Assembly (NCBI GenBank): GCA_001600455.1
Contig: BCKC01000001.1
Coordinates: forward strand, 2,816,441 to 2,880,440
From: Endocalyx cinctus
Lineage: Eukaryota; Ascomycota; Sordariomycetes; Amphisphaeriales; Apiosporaceae
Direction of reading: 5' to 3'
DNA length: 64,000 bases
Part shown: positions 24,227 to 36,281 of the stretch, in pieces
Position numbering within the stretch: the first letter of the stretch is position 1
How the letters are laid out: every line of letters starts with the position of its first letter
Made by a program: the position numbers and the translations under genes
The notes under the pieces: generated by a model
What the model was told of the DNA's origin: nothing
The model's database searches: none
Seen by the model: the letters and a program-made list of their open reading frames with translations, nothing else

Positions 24227-25602
24227 GAATAAGAAGGAAGAAGGAATGGCAGAGAAAACGGACGAAATACCCTGCTCGATGCCGGTGTCGGCCGTTTTTG
24301 CTTCTCGCCGGGTTGGTTAATTAAGGTGCGGGTGCACAATAGTAATGGTCATCATTGGATGAGACTTGCGCATGAATAGTATTACGAGGGTTAATGATAA
24401 AACTAAAACATGAAGGCTGGATGTAGAGGCCTAGGACTCGAGCGAGCCTGTAGTCGAATCTACATATACAGAAAATGACGCATATTCTATAGTCGTATTT
24501 CGGAGCAGATTCTGACTGCATAGTTATTGGAAAACTATATGACATATTCATCCTATATGCGGAGCTATTGTCTTTATCTTCTACATATAAGCTTATGCCA
24601 AGGGATGTTTCTCACCCACCTTGTTTCTCGGTTACTTCTTCCCGATAAAGCTTCAATGAATTTCGGATGATGAGCGGACGAACAGATTATCTAGATCATC
24701 TCCTGCCCCTTGGCTTGGCGGCCGTTTCTGGCGAGACGGTCAGACGACGTCACTTCGGTATAGTAAGAACATTGGGTAGCGTCGCAGTGTCAATATCAAT
24801 GTCTATCGGATCTCTAGCTACCTATTTGGGATAAAGGAGAGAAGGTGAGAAGAAAACTACTTAAAGTTTTATGACATATGGCGTATATATGAGAATTAGT
24901 AGGGTAAGACGATTAAGATAATGATAATATGGCACGACTATAATGCATAGATCGTATTAACCCCTGGGAGGGGCTAAAAAAGCAGTGAAGGGAGACCCAA
25001 CAAAAAAAAGGAAATTAGATAAAAAGTCAGTGTCGAAACTAGATCATAGTATTGATCGTGTCCGAGGATCCGAGAGATTCATACATATTATACATTAATC
25101 AAATACAACCGTTTTCTATTAATGTTAGGTATATGCGTATAGCTTAAAAAAGGGCGGCCGCTTGTAAACTGATATGAGCAACTATGTCTTTGTTCTAGGT
25201 GAAATGCTTATACGTTTTAAAGCGATTTAGTATACAATATCAAAATCATTATCATAATACCTTCATCATTATTAACGTAGGCATATACTGTCATAATTTC
25301 TTATGAATCACGTAGCTAATCCGGTCGTCGTCTCCCAAACTGTCGTTAACAACTTTATATCAATAAAACCATTTCATTCCCTTACCCCCCGTAACCATCC
25401 CAGGGGGTATATTCCTTTCATCGATATCAATAAATGGGTATATATATACATATAAATAGTAGTTGAATAAGAAAAGAAATCTGGGATCCAATCAAAGAAC
25501 CTCCTGTAGCGGTCTTATTTCGAAATCCCTTCACTTCAACGCCGCCTAGTCTTTCCAAGCCATTTAAAAAGACCACAAAGAGAAAAAAAAAGAAGAGAAA
25601 AG
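24227..25602. other. Convergent 3' region
   Basis: AT-rich sequence between the LtrA-type and arrestin-type genes. A 55-codon ORF (24667..24834, plus) is open but too short to support. Nothing else is seen. Confidence 0.45.
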
Positions 25603-27324
25603 TTACAAACCAGAAAACACCCCCCTAGATAAACGCACCAACGGGTCCAATTCCGACAATCTCTGAGACGGTCTCCTCTCCGGCGAAGCAGGCGTAACAA
25701 CGGCCACGCTCCTCCTCCTCGCCGCCGCCGCCGCCGCGGCACCCCTCCTGCCACTAGCATCCAGCACATCCTCGTAACCAGGCAGGACATAATTATCATT
25801 ATCATTATTACTATCATTATTATCATCGTCGTCGGACCTCTCGTAGCTCCGATGACGGTGATCAAACCGCACCTCCGGCACGGAAAGCACGCGAGGCCGG
25901 AAGAACTCCCTCACCTGAGCGTCCTCCTCCTCCTCCATAGCCATGGCGGCCTCGAACGAAGGCGGCGCCTCGACGTCGTGGGCACCGCCGCGCCGCCCCG
26001 ACCCCGGCTCCGCTTCCACGCCGATCTGTAGGGGCACGTTTAGCGTGGCGCTCGACGAGGTCGCGCCGGCGGCTCCGCCCGCGAGCGAGACCGTTAAGTG
26101 CAGGACGTAGACGCGCGAGGAGATGCACGAGTGGAAGGTCGGGAGGAGCTGCTTCTTGCCCGCCGGCAGGCGGATCGTCACGGGGATCGAGGCGCGGTAA
26201 CGGTACGGCGGCGTTTTCCTATTCCCGCTGCCTCGCCTCTTCTTCTTGTTGACGGCGGCGATACCCGCTATGACCGACGACGAAGACGGCGACGACTGCG
26301 GTGTTTGTTCCTCCGATTCCGACTGAGACGCCGTCCCGTACCCCGAATCCCTCCTAGCCTGATCGGCGATCTCCTGCCTCCAGAGGGCCGAGGGGTCGAG
26401 CTTGGGAATAGCGTCGGACGAGGTCGGGACCGAGGTCGCGTACTGGCCGCGGCCGACCTCGGCGAAGGATTTGGACCAGTCCTTGAGGTTCGGGTAGTGG
26501 TTGATCCCACCGGCGCTGTAGTACGTGATGGCCGTCATCTTGGACGAGACCGAGGCGATTCTCGGCGGCCGCGACTCGGACGACGAGGGCGCGAACTCGA
26601 GGTCGATCCGCGACGAGATCGGCCCGATCGATTGCCCGTCGGCGCTCAGCATCGCCGCTCCCGGCTGGTTCGCCGAGACGGTGAGGGTGCCGGTCTTGGG
26701 CGAGAGGATCGTCCTTCGGAGCGATTTGCTCTTGGACATGGAGTACAGCTTATCCTGCTTCGTGATGTTGAGGGGCGCGTCTTCGGACGCGATCGGGAGA
26801 ACTTGGATTTCTCGGACGCATTCCATCAGCTTCGACGCCGGTTGGCCAATTCCCTCGTCTCCCATAACGCGGGCTCGGAGATAATACGTGATGCGCGTCA
26901 TATTCGGGGCAAAGTCGTCCCTGTCCCAGTTTCCGACGGAGGGCGGTAAGCGCACGTGACTGTCGCATACCGCGGCGTTGCAGGCGTTGTGATTGCAGGC
27001 GTTGATGGTGAGATAGTTGGGGATGACGAAGGTGAAGGGTATCTTGTAAGATTTCTTACCCTCAAATACGTGAGATGTCGGATACGTAGAGCGCGGTATG
27101 GGCATGGTGAGTTTGAGAAAAGTATGAGATGTAGACTGCGGGATACTGACGGCATCCATATGCGTCTTGCTCACACCGATCAAGCATATCTGGACGAAAT
27201 CAAAAGGTACATCGTGTACCGGATTGACATCGACATGCCCAGAAACTTTAGACGACGTGTTATACACTTTTGAGTGAAAATGGTTGTCAATGTGAATGCT
27301 GAAGTTAGCTTTAGGGGTGGCCAT
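25603..27324 (-). CDS. Arrestin-domain protein (alpha-arrestin)
   Basis: A single-exon gene of 573 aa; the real ATG is at 27324 (MATPKANFSIHIDNHFHSKV), because the in-frame codon 12 bases upstream is TTG. Residues about 5-180 form an arrestin N-like beta domain (SKVSGHVDVNPVHDVPFDFV, SYKIPFTFVIPNYL). A Ser-rich linker (about 330-360) and a C-terminal beta domain (YRYRASIPVTIRLP, VYVLHLTVSLAGG) follow. Near residue 514 is LPGYEDV, an LPxY-type site known to bind WW domains of Rsp5/Nedd4 ligases. Alpha-arrestins recruit such ligases to plasma-membrane transporters for endocytosis. Low-complexity Asp/Asn and Ala/Arg runs flank the motif. The specific cargo is unknown. Confidence 0.85.
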   Translation of the reverse strand: MATPKANFSIHIDNHFHSKVYNTSSKVSGHVDVNPVHDVPFDFVQICLIGVSKTHMDAVSIPQSTSHTFLKLTMPIPRSTYPTSHVFEGKKSYKIPFTFVIPNYLTINACNHNACNAAVCDSHVRLPPSVGNWDRDDFAPNMTRITYYLRARVMGDEGIGQPASKLMECVREIQVLPIASEDAPLNITKQDKLYSMSKSKSLRRTILSPKTGTLTVSANQPGAAMLSADGQSIGPISSRIDLEFAPSSSESRPPRIASVSSKMTAITYYSAGGINHYPNLKDWSKSFAEVGRGQYATSVPTSSDAIPKLDPSALWRQEIADQARRDSGYGTASQSESEEQTPQSSPSSSSVIAGIAAVNKKKRRGSGNRKTPPYRYRASIPVTIRLPAGKKQLLPTFHSCISSRVYVLHLTVSLAGGAAGATSSSATLNVPLQIGVEAEPGSGRRGGAHDVEAPPSFEAAMAMEEEEDAQVREFFRPRVLSVPEVRFDHRHRSYERSDDDDNNDSNNDNDNYVLPGYEDVLDASGRRGAAAAAAARRRSVAVVTPASPERRPSQRLSELDPLVRLSRGVFSGL

Positions 27325-29532
27325 GTTTCCAAGCAAAACCCTTATGAAGGGGGATAATTATTTTATGAGAACTCGAAGTTTTAATGTTTGCGTGGCGGGG
27401 GGTAAATTTGAGGTTATGTAAGAATCTGGGGGAGATGGGATAGTCAGATGGCGTGACTCTTGTCCTTTTACAGGGGGCCGGAATCAACCAGCGAGATGAT
27501 GTAGTCCAGGTTGTATTGATGTCACCCCCCTTCCATCAAATGCTGAGAACTCCCAAGAGCCTAGGCAGATAGATATCTAGGGTTTGATTATATCTAGTGT
27601 TTGCGTATGGATATATATATATATATAATAATAACGACAATAATAATAATAAAGATAGATGAAAGATGGAATAGGATAGGTAATTGAGTTATATATACGT
27701 CTATATATATACCTAGGTTAGGTATATGCTATTGAGTATGTATGTAAGATTTAAATGACGCCTTTACATCCTTTTATTAGGATCCGGCCAGAGTTTTGTG
27801 GAAGTCCTATAGATATATATGTATATGTAAGTGATTAACGAAAAGTGGAAATACGTGTATCGTGGAAATGGTTGTCAACGACCCTAGCGGTGTGCTACCG
27901 TATTACCGTAATAGTCGTGATTGACCTTGACGTAAGGAGATTAACTAACGCCCTTAAACTGACAAGTCAGTCATCCAAACTACTCATACACATACATACG
28001 TAAAGCAACCATATCGGGGTGAGAACGGAGCTTATTACAAAGTACAAAATAAATTGATAATCCTTTCGAAGGATTTTGAACCCGGTAGACCAAATAACAA
28101 CACTACTTTTCATCGTGGATGCGTGGTAATTATAAAAGTTGATTAATAATGTTACGGGCGATAGTTTTGTCTTGATAAGCTTCCACGCCTTTTGCGTCGT
28201 CACAGCCTTTTGTCACGAACTCGGTTATTTTCACCTGACGTAATACTTTCTAGACATATCTATGGACAGTGATGTTACGAACGATATTCCACACATTTAC
28301 TCCATGTTTGTACTGTCGTTAGAAAAAATCAAAAAAAAAAAAAAAAAAAAAAAATCAACACGTCGCTAACAAGATAAACTTTCTATACTAATCCATCCAG
28401 TCCATCTTCCTCTGTCGATCATGGATCCAAGAATGGAGCTGAAATAATAGAGAGCTCCCCGGACCGGACAGCAGATATAGAGTGTGAACCCCACCACCGA
28501 TTAATTTATTTTGTATACTACACCAGTTTTAGGTAGGCTAGCTTGGGAGTCATTTTTGATCAGATTTTTACTCCGTACGAACCGTCGAATCCACCTTCGA
28601 GCTCGGACATCCCCCTCTCCAACTCCAACGTCCTTTTGCTATCCGTTAGGTTACCATGGATTTTTTTAACGTTCCTAAAATGGACTATGTGCCTCTCCCC
28701 CTAACTTTGTATACATACCGCTTAGAGGATTATAATCAACATCGTGCACCCAGAAACTCACGTAAATTTCCAGCTTTTTGGCCTGGGCCGATCTAGGACG
28801 ATATGAATCACCGAAAGACTAAACTTTTATTTTATTTTTCTCTCAATCTTGACACCGATTTTATCCACGGTGGAGATATTATTATTCATCAAACCCCGTA
28901 TTCATTTATTCATCTCCGATCCAACACACATAAAAACCGGGGTATGCAACTTTTTTTTTTTTTTTTTGTCCATCGCTGTTTTATCTCTTTTTCTTGAAAA
29001 AAATTCTTCCTTGTTACTCTGTCGCACGCAAGATTTGTTTCAAAAAAGTGAACGTGTTTATAACTTATTATAACTTGTTTATGCGATGCTGTTTTTAGGG
29101 GGAGGAAATCCCGATATCGCTCTGCCGTGACCTGATGTTATCACATCCCTGGTGAATAGAGGACCCCCGAAAGAAGACCGTTCGAGAACTTGCAAAAAGT
29201 CGCATGAGTTCTATCCACTCGGGGATATTAAGTAACAACACGTGGATAAAGATATCCCGGTAAGGAGTCATGGTTGTTTTTTCACCTCAAAGGTAGGAGA
29301 TGCTTAAAAAATTATCTCCCCGACTATGGTGGAACGAATATGACTCGAATTATCTGAAAATTTGATTGAAACGTCCGAAAGCCTGCTCTAGTCTATCGAT
29401 CTAATATATGACGGATATCACGGCATTTCTATAGATGATGATGAAGTAGTCCACAATATATATATGAAACCGTTCCTGTCTATGCACCGATGAATGCTCC
29501 CTTCTTCTAAGTACACCCAGTAGATACAAACC
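27325..29532. other. Long spacer, no gene seen
   Basis: This is the upstream region of the arrestin-type gene joined to the 3' side of the ZIP gene. It holds ATATAT and ATAATAA repeats (27610-27660), a 23-base poly-A near 28330 and a poly-T near 28950. ORFs here are short and AT-driven. Confidence 0.5.
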
Positions 29533-31111
29533 TTAATCCCACGAGATATACAGCATGATACCGGCGCCAACCGCCACGGCCGCGAACTGCACCAGCGTTT
29601 TGCGAACCTCGGCCGGCTTATCCGGGCCCGTCTCCAGCAGCTCCGGGATGACCGCGACGGTGCCGACGTAGAGAAACGTGCCGGCCGTGAACGGCAGCAG
29701 GAGGTCGCCGTACGTCAGGCTGGTGCCCAGGATACCTTCGCCCATACCCATAGACTTCGACGAGCCGGCGCCGCCGCCGTACTCCTGAACCGCGATGCCG
29801 ATGAGCGTCCCCAGCAGCGCGCCCAGCGCCGTCACGAACTGCGCCCCCATCGCCGCCCGCTTCGAAAAGCCCGATTGGACTAGCAGGGCGAAGTCGCCGA
29901 CTGGAGAAAGAATGTTAGAGAGAGAAACAGTTCGGGTAAGAAGCAGTAACTTGGGGAACACCAATCGCTTTTTTTTTTCTCGTCAACTTACCTTCGTGAG
30001 GGATCTCGTGGAAGAAAACCGCAACCGTAGTCGTCGCGCCGATGGTAGGCGAAGCGTAGAAGGAAGCCGACATAGCGAGCCCGTCCGTGATGTTATGCGT
30101 AAAATCGGCACTGCCCCAACAACTATCGCGTTAGCTTTATTTGAAATAATTCCGAACATAAAAAAAACCGAGAGTGGGTGCTGTCGTTTTACATTAGATT
30201 TAGATAGCCACCAAGCTTAACGCTAGGGTTCATTTCCTTCTTGTCTTCTACCGCTTGAGTCTCCGTTTTCGTAGAACCGTCCTTCTTCCCCTTCTTGCGG
30301 TTTTTGGTTTTTGTTTCTTTTTCCGAGACGTCTACCGACGTAGAGACGACCGCGCCGTTTCCGTGGTCGTGCGCGCGGCCGTCATGATCGTGGGGGTGCG
30401 AGTGACCCTCCCCACCGGTAGCGATACGCAGGCCCTTATCCATCGCGACGAAGGTCATGAACCCGACCATGATAGCGACGCCGAGCAGGAGATTTCGATT
30501 CGGCTCGACGAGGACGAGGCGAGCGCCGCTCTCGGGACCGTCCTCGCCCAGGAAGATCTCGGGCAGCAGGTGGAACAGGGTGTCGCCCATGAGGCCGCCG
30601 ACGGCGAACGCGACCATGACCGAGAGCGAGGACGGGTCGATGTTGGGCGGGCACAGCGCCAGCAGGAAGTTCGGGGGTCCGGATATGTACAGCGTCGCGA
30701 GCAGGGCGTTGGTCGCGGGCGAGCCCGGAAACAGCGCGGCGAAGGCGCGGGACGTTAGGCTCGAGGTCTCCCCGGAATTGCGCGCGAGCTTCTCGGCGCT
30801 GAGCCGTTGGACGACATCGCAGGTCTACGCGTGTTTGTAATACGATAATTTTAGTTAGATTTTCACTTCTTGATTTTACCTACTTTAAGGACATAATGAA
30901 GAGTGATAAGGAGACAGGAATAGATGATTTGAAATGTTTCTTATCGTTTTCATATGTAACTTACCTGAAGCTTCTCGTCCAATTCCTGTAAGCTCATGGA
31001 CACGGTCGCGAGTTTACCTCCGGCATCGGGGTCGGAATCGGCTGCGATCACTAAAACTGCTGCAAATAGAAGGATTATGAGCCAATTGGCTCGAATTGAC
31101 CACCACGCCAT
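29533..31111 (-). CDS. ZIP zinc transporter, LIV-1/YKE4-like, with apparent frameshift
   Basis: Four exons: 31111..30965, 30822..30193, 30110..29992, 29900..29533, all with canonical splice sites; about 420 aa if repaired. Exon 1 is a signal peptide/anchor ([20 protein letters not shown]) ending in LQELDEKLQ. Later parts show [14 protein letters not shown], a His/Asp-rich cytosolic loop (HSHPHDHDG), [19 protein letters not shown] rebuilt across intron 2, and the metalloprotease-like HEIPHEVGDF across intron 3, all LIV-1 hallmarks. Relatives move zinc into the cytosol, often from ER or Golgi stores. Oddity: exon 2 opens in frame with [14 protein letters not shown], but the downstream domain ([14 protein letters not shown]…) is in another frame. 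The shift falls between about 30790 and 30760. Sequencing error, pseudogene or an alternative acceptor are all possible. Confidence 0.85.
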
Positions 31112-31204
31112 AGTGTTTTTATATTCCTTTTTTCTTTTGAGATCTTGGTTTATCTTCCGAGTCTCACACGTGTACAGAGACGATGTTGGTCCAAGGTAAG
31201 CTAC

Positions 31205-31240
<36 letters not shown>

Positions 31241-32691
31241 ATCTTACATTTTATAATTGTGTTGTTCAAAGGATTTGCGGGGATAAGAAAACAGGGCATA
31301 ACAAGCCGAATTGGTAGAGATATTTCTATGTTAGCGACTTCTTTATCTTTTGATATTCATCTATTTGCTAATAACGTTTTTAAATACTTCATATCTATCG
31401 GAATAGATACCTAGGTAGATACTTATATTTGCTTTTTTCTTGTAGTAACAAAAATTAGGTGGGTTTGGAGAAATATAATATCGTCATAATTAGTAATGCA
31501 ACCTGATGGATCGAGACTTGTGACCAGACACGGTTTACGGTTTAGCGCGGTTGAACCTTTTTAAAGCCACACCTCTCTTTTTCTCACGATATTCAATGCA
31601 GGTAGGTATGTTCCTTAAGTTTCCTGCAATACCAGTAACTTAATACAATCCGACGAGGAAAGAGAATATGTACTTGATATACGGAGGTGAATATAACGTG
31701 TCTACGCTAATTGGCCGAACTATCCGTCTTTTTATTGTCACTCTTCTGAAAGGCTCGGAAAGCTGATCAGCCAGGTTTGATAAACAGCCCCCTTAAAGTT
31801 TCACAACTTCGCCGATTATGCCCTAACGAAGGCGGTGGCGCCATGCCTTCGCTCGTCACATCACCAGATCTTCGTTACCGCTTCATGAACGACAAGTAAC
31901 CTTGGAAGCTTCCGCAACCGTTCAATATTATCTTGTCTTCTAAGAAAGATAGTAGAATGAAGGGGAGTTTGTACGAACAGTTGGCCGTCTTGTTTTTCCA
32001 TCGAATTCTGCCTTTCTGTTACACTACGTAGACAATATTTCTTAAGTATTAGGTTCATATCACACAACACATTCAATGGCACATTATTTTTTTTTTCTAA
32101 GACCAATAGTAAATTAAATCCCTATATTATTTAGTAAGGGGTTGGGAGACCTAGAAAATGATAGTAGAATCTGTAAAAACAAACATCTCAAGATATTCCA
32201 ACTCCGAATTCTCATAATATTTCCCCCAAAACCAAAGATATATCATAATAAAAAACTCTCGTCGTACAATCCCCCATTTATAGCCAGTTCAACTAGCTCC
32301 CCTCCCCAATTTTTGGTTTATTTTTCGACCGTGAAGTAGACCCCTTTTCCCATCTTCCCCCCCTTTTTTTTCTCGTCCCAACCCTTTTTATAGACCAACA
32401 ACAAAGGCGAAAGGACGAGAAAGAAAGAGGGTAGATGAAAAAGCATTAGAAAAAAAGATGTAATTTCTGTTTGTCAGACCGCTTCGAAGGAAAAAGAAAA
32501 CCAAAAAAAACCATCGGTTGGTTGTACATATGAGTAGAAAACAAAATAGGATATACCCGCTCCGACAATACAATCTATCTCATACCCAACCGATGATTTC
32601 TTCTCTGTCCCCGAGGTAGCCCTTGGCCATCTAGGTCACTTCACAACGGCCCCGACAGGAAACATTGCTGGAACCTGTGCTCGAAGGCACT
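31112..32691. other. Spacer with poly-T tract, no gene seen
   Basis: A 27-base-class poly-T lies at about 31209-31235. The rest is AT-rich. It contains the ZIP promoter side and the 3' region of the small secreted protein gene. No recognisable coding region. Confidence 0.5.
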
Positions 32692-33235
32692 TTACTCCTT
32701 CTTGATGACGACCTGGCTTACTTCTGTAAACAGAATAGATTAGCATCCCGAGGTATGTAAATAAGAGGAATAAAAAGGAAGAAAACTTACCCGTCGTCTG
32801 GACGATGGTCTGAATCTGGGGAACGAGGGAAGCGTCGATGAGGGAGCCGACGTTGAAGCCGCCGATGTTGCTGACGAGGCCGAGGTTGATGGCGTTGAGG
32901 TTGAGGCCGCTGAGGTCGAAGTTGCTGAAGACGCCGACGCTGGCGAGCTGGGAGAGCACGGCGAGCTGCTGGAGCTGGAGGAGCGCGTTGACGTCGAACA
33001 CGTTGTTGTTGAACAGGCCGCTGAACCCGCCGAGGTTCAGGTTGTTCAGCTGGCCGAGCCCGGCGAGGGCCTGGAGGTCGAACTGGTTGATCGCGTTGAG
33101 GTACTGGAGGTCGAGGTTGCCGAACTGGAACTGGTTCAGCTGACCCAAGTCGACCACGCGCTTCTCGGGGGTAGTAGTAGGCGCGGCGGCGGCGAGGGCA
33201 GCGAAAGCGCTGACGATCATGGTAGTGGCCTTCAT
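32692..33235 (-). CDS. Small secreted Leu/Asn/Gln-rich protein (paralogue A)
   Basis: Exons 33235..32791 and 32723..32692 (donor G|GTAAGT, acceptor TTTACAG, phase 1) encode 158 aa. MKATTMIVSAFAALAAAAP is a signal peptide, followed by TTTPEKR, a Kex2-type dibasic site (Lys25-Arg26) that would leave a mature protein starting VVDLGQLNQF. The mature body repeats Leu/Asn/Gln motifs (LGQLNNLNLGG, ALLQLQQLAVLSQL, LSGLNLNAINLGL) with no cysteines. The short last exon ends VVIKKE. The leader appears to contain two introns (33499..33426 and 33367..33300), and a TATATAA box lies at 33623..33617. Secretion is inferred from sequence; function is unknown. It pairs with the gene at 36468-37360. Confidence 0.82.
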
Positions 33236-33299
33236 TTTGAAATGTCTGTAAGGACTGGGTGGAAAGATATTAAAAGAATTAAGTGTAAATTGAGCACAG

Positions 33300-33367
33300 C
33301 TGTTTACTCGGTTGGTTAGCCTTCCAGATCGGGTTTGCGGGGAAGTGTTCTGGATTTCGTCACACAC
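33300..33367 (-). other. Predicted 5'-leader intron 2 of paralogue A
   Basis: Donor GAG|GTGTGT, branch GGCTAACC and acceptor TAAACAG, followed again by CTGTGCTC. It is 68 nt. The repeated post-acceptor octamer is unusual and may mark a duplicated leader exon or alternative acceptor use. Confidence 0.45.
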
Positions 33368-33425
33368 CTCTTTATTATAAATGTTCAACGAATGTATGAA
33401 GAGTGAGAATCGAACAAGAGCACAG

Positions 33426-33499
33426 CTGAATGTCTATTATTAGCGAAGATGTTTCTCGGGGAGCGGGTGATCGAAGTATTCATTCGATGATCTACTTAC
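33426..33499 (-). other. Predicted 5'-leader intron 1 of paralogue A
   Basis: Donor CAGAG|GTAAGT and acceptor ACATTCAG, followed by CTGTGCTCTTG. It is 74 nt and lies upstream of the ATG. The matching intron of paralogue B (37689..37605) starts after CAGAG and is followed by CTGTGCTCTCA. Confidence 0.6.
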
Positions 33500-33616
33500 C
33501 TCTGAAGTAAGGAATGAATGAAAGGAAGGGAGTTGAAAGATCTTGAAATGTTTATTAGATTGTTGGTGATAAAACAAGAAGAAGATTTCCCATCTCTGGA
33601 GGGAAACAGCATCGAC

Positions 33617-33623
33617 TTATATA
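33617..33623 (-). promoter_or_regulatory. TATA box of paralogue A
   Basis: TATATAA on the minus strand, about 120 bases before the first predicted leader intron, followed by a pyrimidine-rich stretch that would contain the start site. Confidence 0.55.
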
Positions 33624-34984
33624 AAAAAATTTCGTCACACGGCAGCATGGCACGGGGACGCGGCAAGGAAAACGCCAAGATATTTGGGGATTCAAGAATA
33701 TTTCGGAATGCCCTCAAAGGAGAGATCCGGTGCGTATCAGAATACGTCCAACTTTGGACCGGATGTACTGTGGGTAAAACAACCCCAGAGCAGGGGCGTC
33801 ATAAGATAAACACACCGTCTTTGTGGAAGACCCTAGGCAACGAAGGGTCTCCACGATGGGTATGGCTTCGACAATTGGGTGGGTACACTACGTAGAGCAG
33901 CAGCACGTCTTTCCGAGCATCTCTGCATAAGCGACAGTAAGGATAGAGACAGAACCCTGGGCAAGGGGGTCTTTGGAAGGGGGACTCTTAGCCAGTCCTA
34001 CAACGTCCAGCTAGTATACTACAGATGCTAAAGCCGTGCCGAGGGAATGGGATCAAGCACGGAAGCTATAGTGGCCGAAGCCAAGGCGCGGATCGTACAA
34101 GCTGTCATAGAGTTGTCAAAGTTAAGATAACCTTATTCCGATATGTGGCTCAAGCAAGCGACAGGAGAAGGATGTATCTATTTCATCTAATGTACGTAGT
34201 CGAGACATCTAGTTTCACGGGGGAAATCTTGTCACTAACATTTTAGATGAACTTTTTCGATTTGCCGCTGAAAGTGCGTGATCATCGTCCGGGGTGACTT
34301 AGTTGTTTTGCTGCGTTTCGATAGACCGGAATTAAGGATAATCTCATATACTAGTATATCAACCAAGTTATTATGTGAGGGCAAAAAATTACTTACATGT
34401 CACACTATCGGTAGGGACCTAGTATTACTAGTTAATACATTGAATCATAATAATATTCTATCGTCTTCGGCGACGATACCTCACAGACACGATATTATAC
34501 TCGACGTTATAAAATAAGACTTCGGACTCCTCTCTGAAGATATACACAGTACTGTTATAGGGAATTGGCGTAGCAAGTCGAGGTCAAGGCTGAAAACCTG
34601 GACCCTCAAATCTAGATTAGATATCGTCAAAACATCAGTCGGTATGGAGTATTCTTTCTTGGGGTTCACATGGGTCGGGTACACGGCAGTACGACAGAAG
34701 TGTGTGAGGGAAAACGGCTTTGACCAAGAGGTTAAATGCCAAGACTAAATATATCCATTAACCCTGGCAAATAGTCCCCACGTATTAAGCATCCTGCCAG
34801 GTCCGTTTATGCCTGTCAATATGTCAGGTCCATGCGTTTACGGGTAGTATTCGGTAACTCCTTGAACACCCTTTTTCATATATCACGTTTCGTCTGGAAA
34901 AGATATCTGAGAGTATCTTTTTCGATTTTATATTGGCAGGTTTAGTATGAAGCATATATACAGGAAAATGAAGCTGATACTTAA

Positions 34985-35040
34985 GCACTTATTCACTTAC
35001 TTAAATACTTAAGTACTTAAGTACTTACAGTACTTAGGTG
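34985..35040. repeat. ACTTAAGTA palindromic cluster
   Basis: Overlapping ACTTA/TAAGT units form nested palindromes (TACTTAAGTACTTAAGTACTTA). Similar units occur at 13880-14060 and in isolated copies through other spacers. Confidence 0.7.
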
Positions 35041-35849
35041 TTGAAGTACCTGACTTTAGTATATAGTTATAGTTATAAACGGTGGATTAGTACACTAAAG
35101 AAATAGCGTAGGTAGGGGGTAATCTTACGCTATAATATAGCACGTAGTTTATTTCTTAGCGTTACCTCGTAGTTACTTAGGTCAGGGGTCAAGGGGTTGA
35201 TATCCATGGATAACTCTGGGGTAGGATTTAACGGATAAGATCAAGTCCCAAAGCTCCCATCTCTTCCTGGCTTGATCGACGCGGATGTGTAACAGAACGC
35301 AGAATACCGTTTGTGCACGGGGTATCTTAAGTCAAGAAAGCCTACCAATAATGAATATCTGGAACACATTTCATCCTTAATTTTTTTCTTCTTTTCTTTT
35401 GCTCCCAACCAAATATATCCATCCTATTATCAATTCCGTCCTATTATCAGCTATCATCGCATGTCCATTACCTGTATCCGTGCAAATTGCTACTCGTCTG
35501 ATCATGATAATTCCCCTTAATCTCGGGTGATCAAATCGAAGGGAAATCTCGACCAAAACAAATTCAAGTACAGTCACGGAGCAACCAACGATATGATCGA
35601 GTTATTTATATCTGTCGATCAGATCGTTGACCATGGAGGATTTAGACCCAATTAACGTAATGTTCTGAATTAGCAGTAGGTGTAAATCATGAAAAAAACG
35701 TAAATATCTACGAACTGTAGAGCAGATCTTAGAACAGATCATGGTGATAAAATATACGATCAAAATGACAAACAGAATATGGGTACGGTATGTTCTCTAG
35801 ATATATTATTATGTTACTAAAAGAAGTCTATTTGCTCACCAATATTTAT

Positions 35850-35888
35850 GTGTGTGTGTGTGTCTCTCTCTCTCTCTCTCTCTCTCTC
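35850..35888. repeat. TG and TC dinucleotide repeats
   Basis: A short (TG)n tract runs directly into a (TC)n tract on the plus strand. Confidence 0.85.
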
Positions 35889-36166
35889 CTTTCTTTCCCT
35901 TCTACTAGATTTCAAGTCACAAACTAGATAGCTAAACGCAAGTAAAAGTTGAGAGATATATAATTTTTCATTCAAGGTGCTACTTTTGGATGTAAAAAGG
36001 CACGAACCCAGAAACTCGTACATTTACAAAAATACCCATCATCCAAGGCCATCCCGTAGCTATCCCCAAATCCCATCCCCAACCATACCCTTATTTCATT
36101 AGCCCATTATATAAAAATACCCAAAAGGACTAGAAACCAAAAAAAAAAAAAAAAAAAAAAAAAAAA

Positions 36167-36281
36167 NNNNNNNNNNNNNNNNNNNNNNNNNNNNNNNNNN
36201 NNNNNNNNNNNNNNNNNNNNNNNNNNNNNNNNNNNNNNNNNNNNNNNNNNNNNNNNNNNNNNNNNNNNNNNNNNNNNNNNN
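36167..36281. other. Assembly gap (115 N) flanked by poly-A
   Basis: The Ns are bordered by about 28 A on the left and 24 A on the right, so the gap is probably an unresolved poly-A tract or a scaffolding join of uncertain true length. Confidence 0.95.

Noticed and set aside
24667..24834. 55-codon plus-strand ORF with a hydrophobic segment
   Set aside because: Too short, with no introns or homology; expected by chance in this much sequence.
26098..26949. 283-codon plus-strand ORF
   Set aside because: It is antisense to the arrestin gene; Arg/Asp/Gly-rich composition is what a GC-rich gene produces on its opposite strand.
30436..30840. Overlapping Arg-rich ORFs in the ZIP exon
   Set aside because: They are alternate-frame and antisense readings of the ZIP coding region.
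33518..33895. 125-codon plus-strand ORF
   Set aside because: It runs antisense through the TATA box and leader of a better-supported gene and has no domain.
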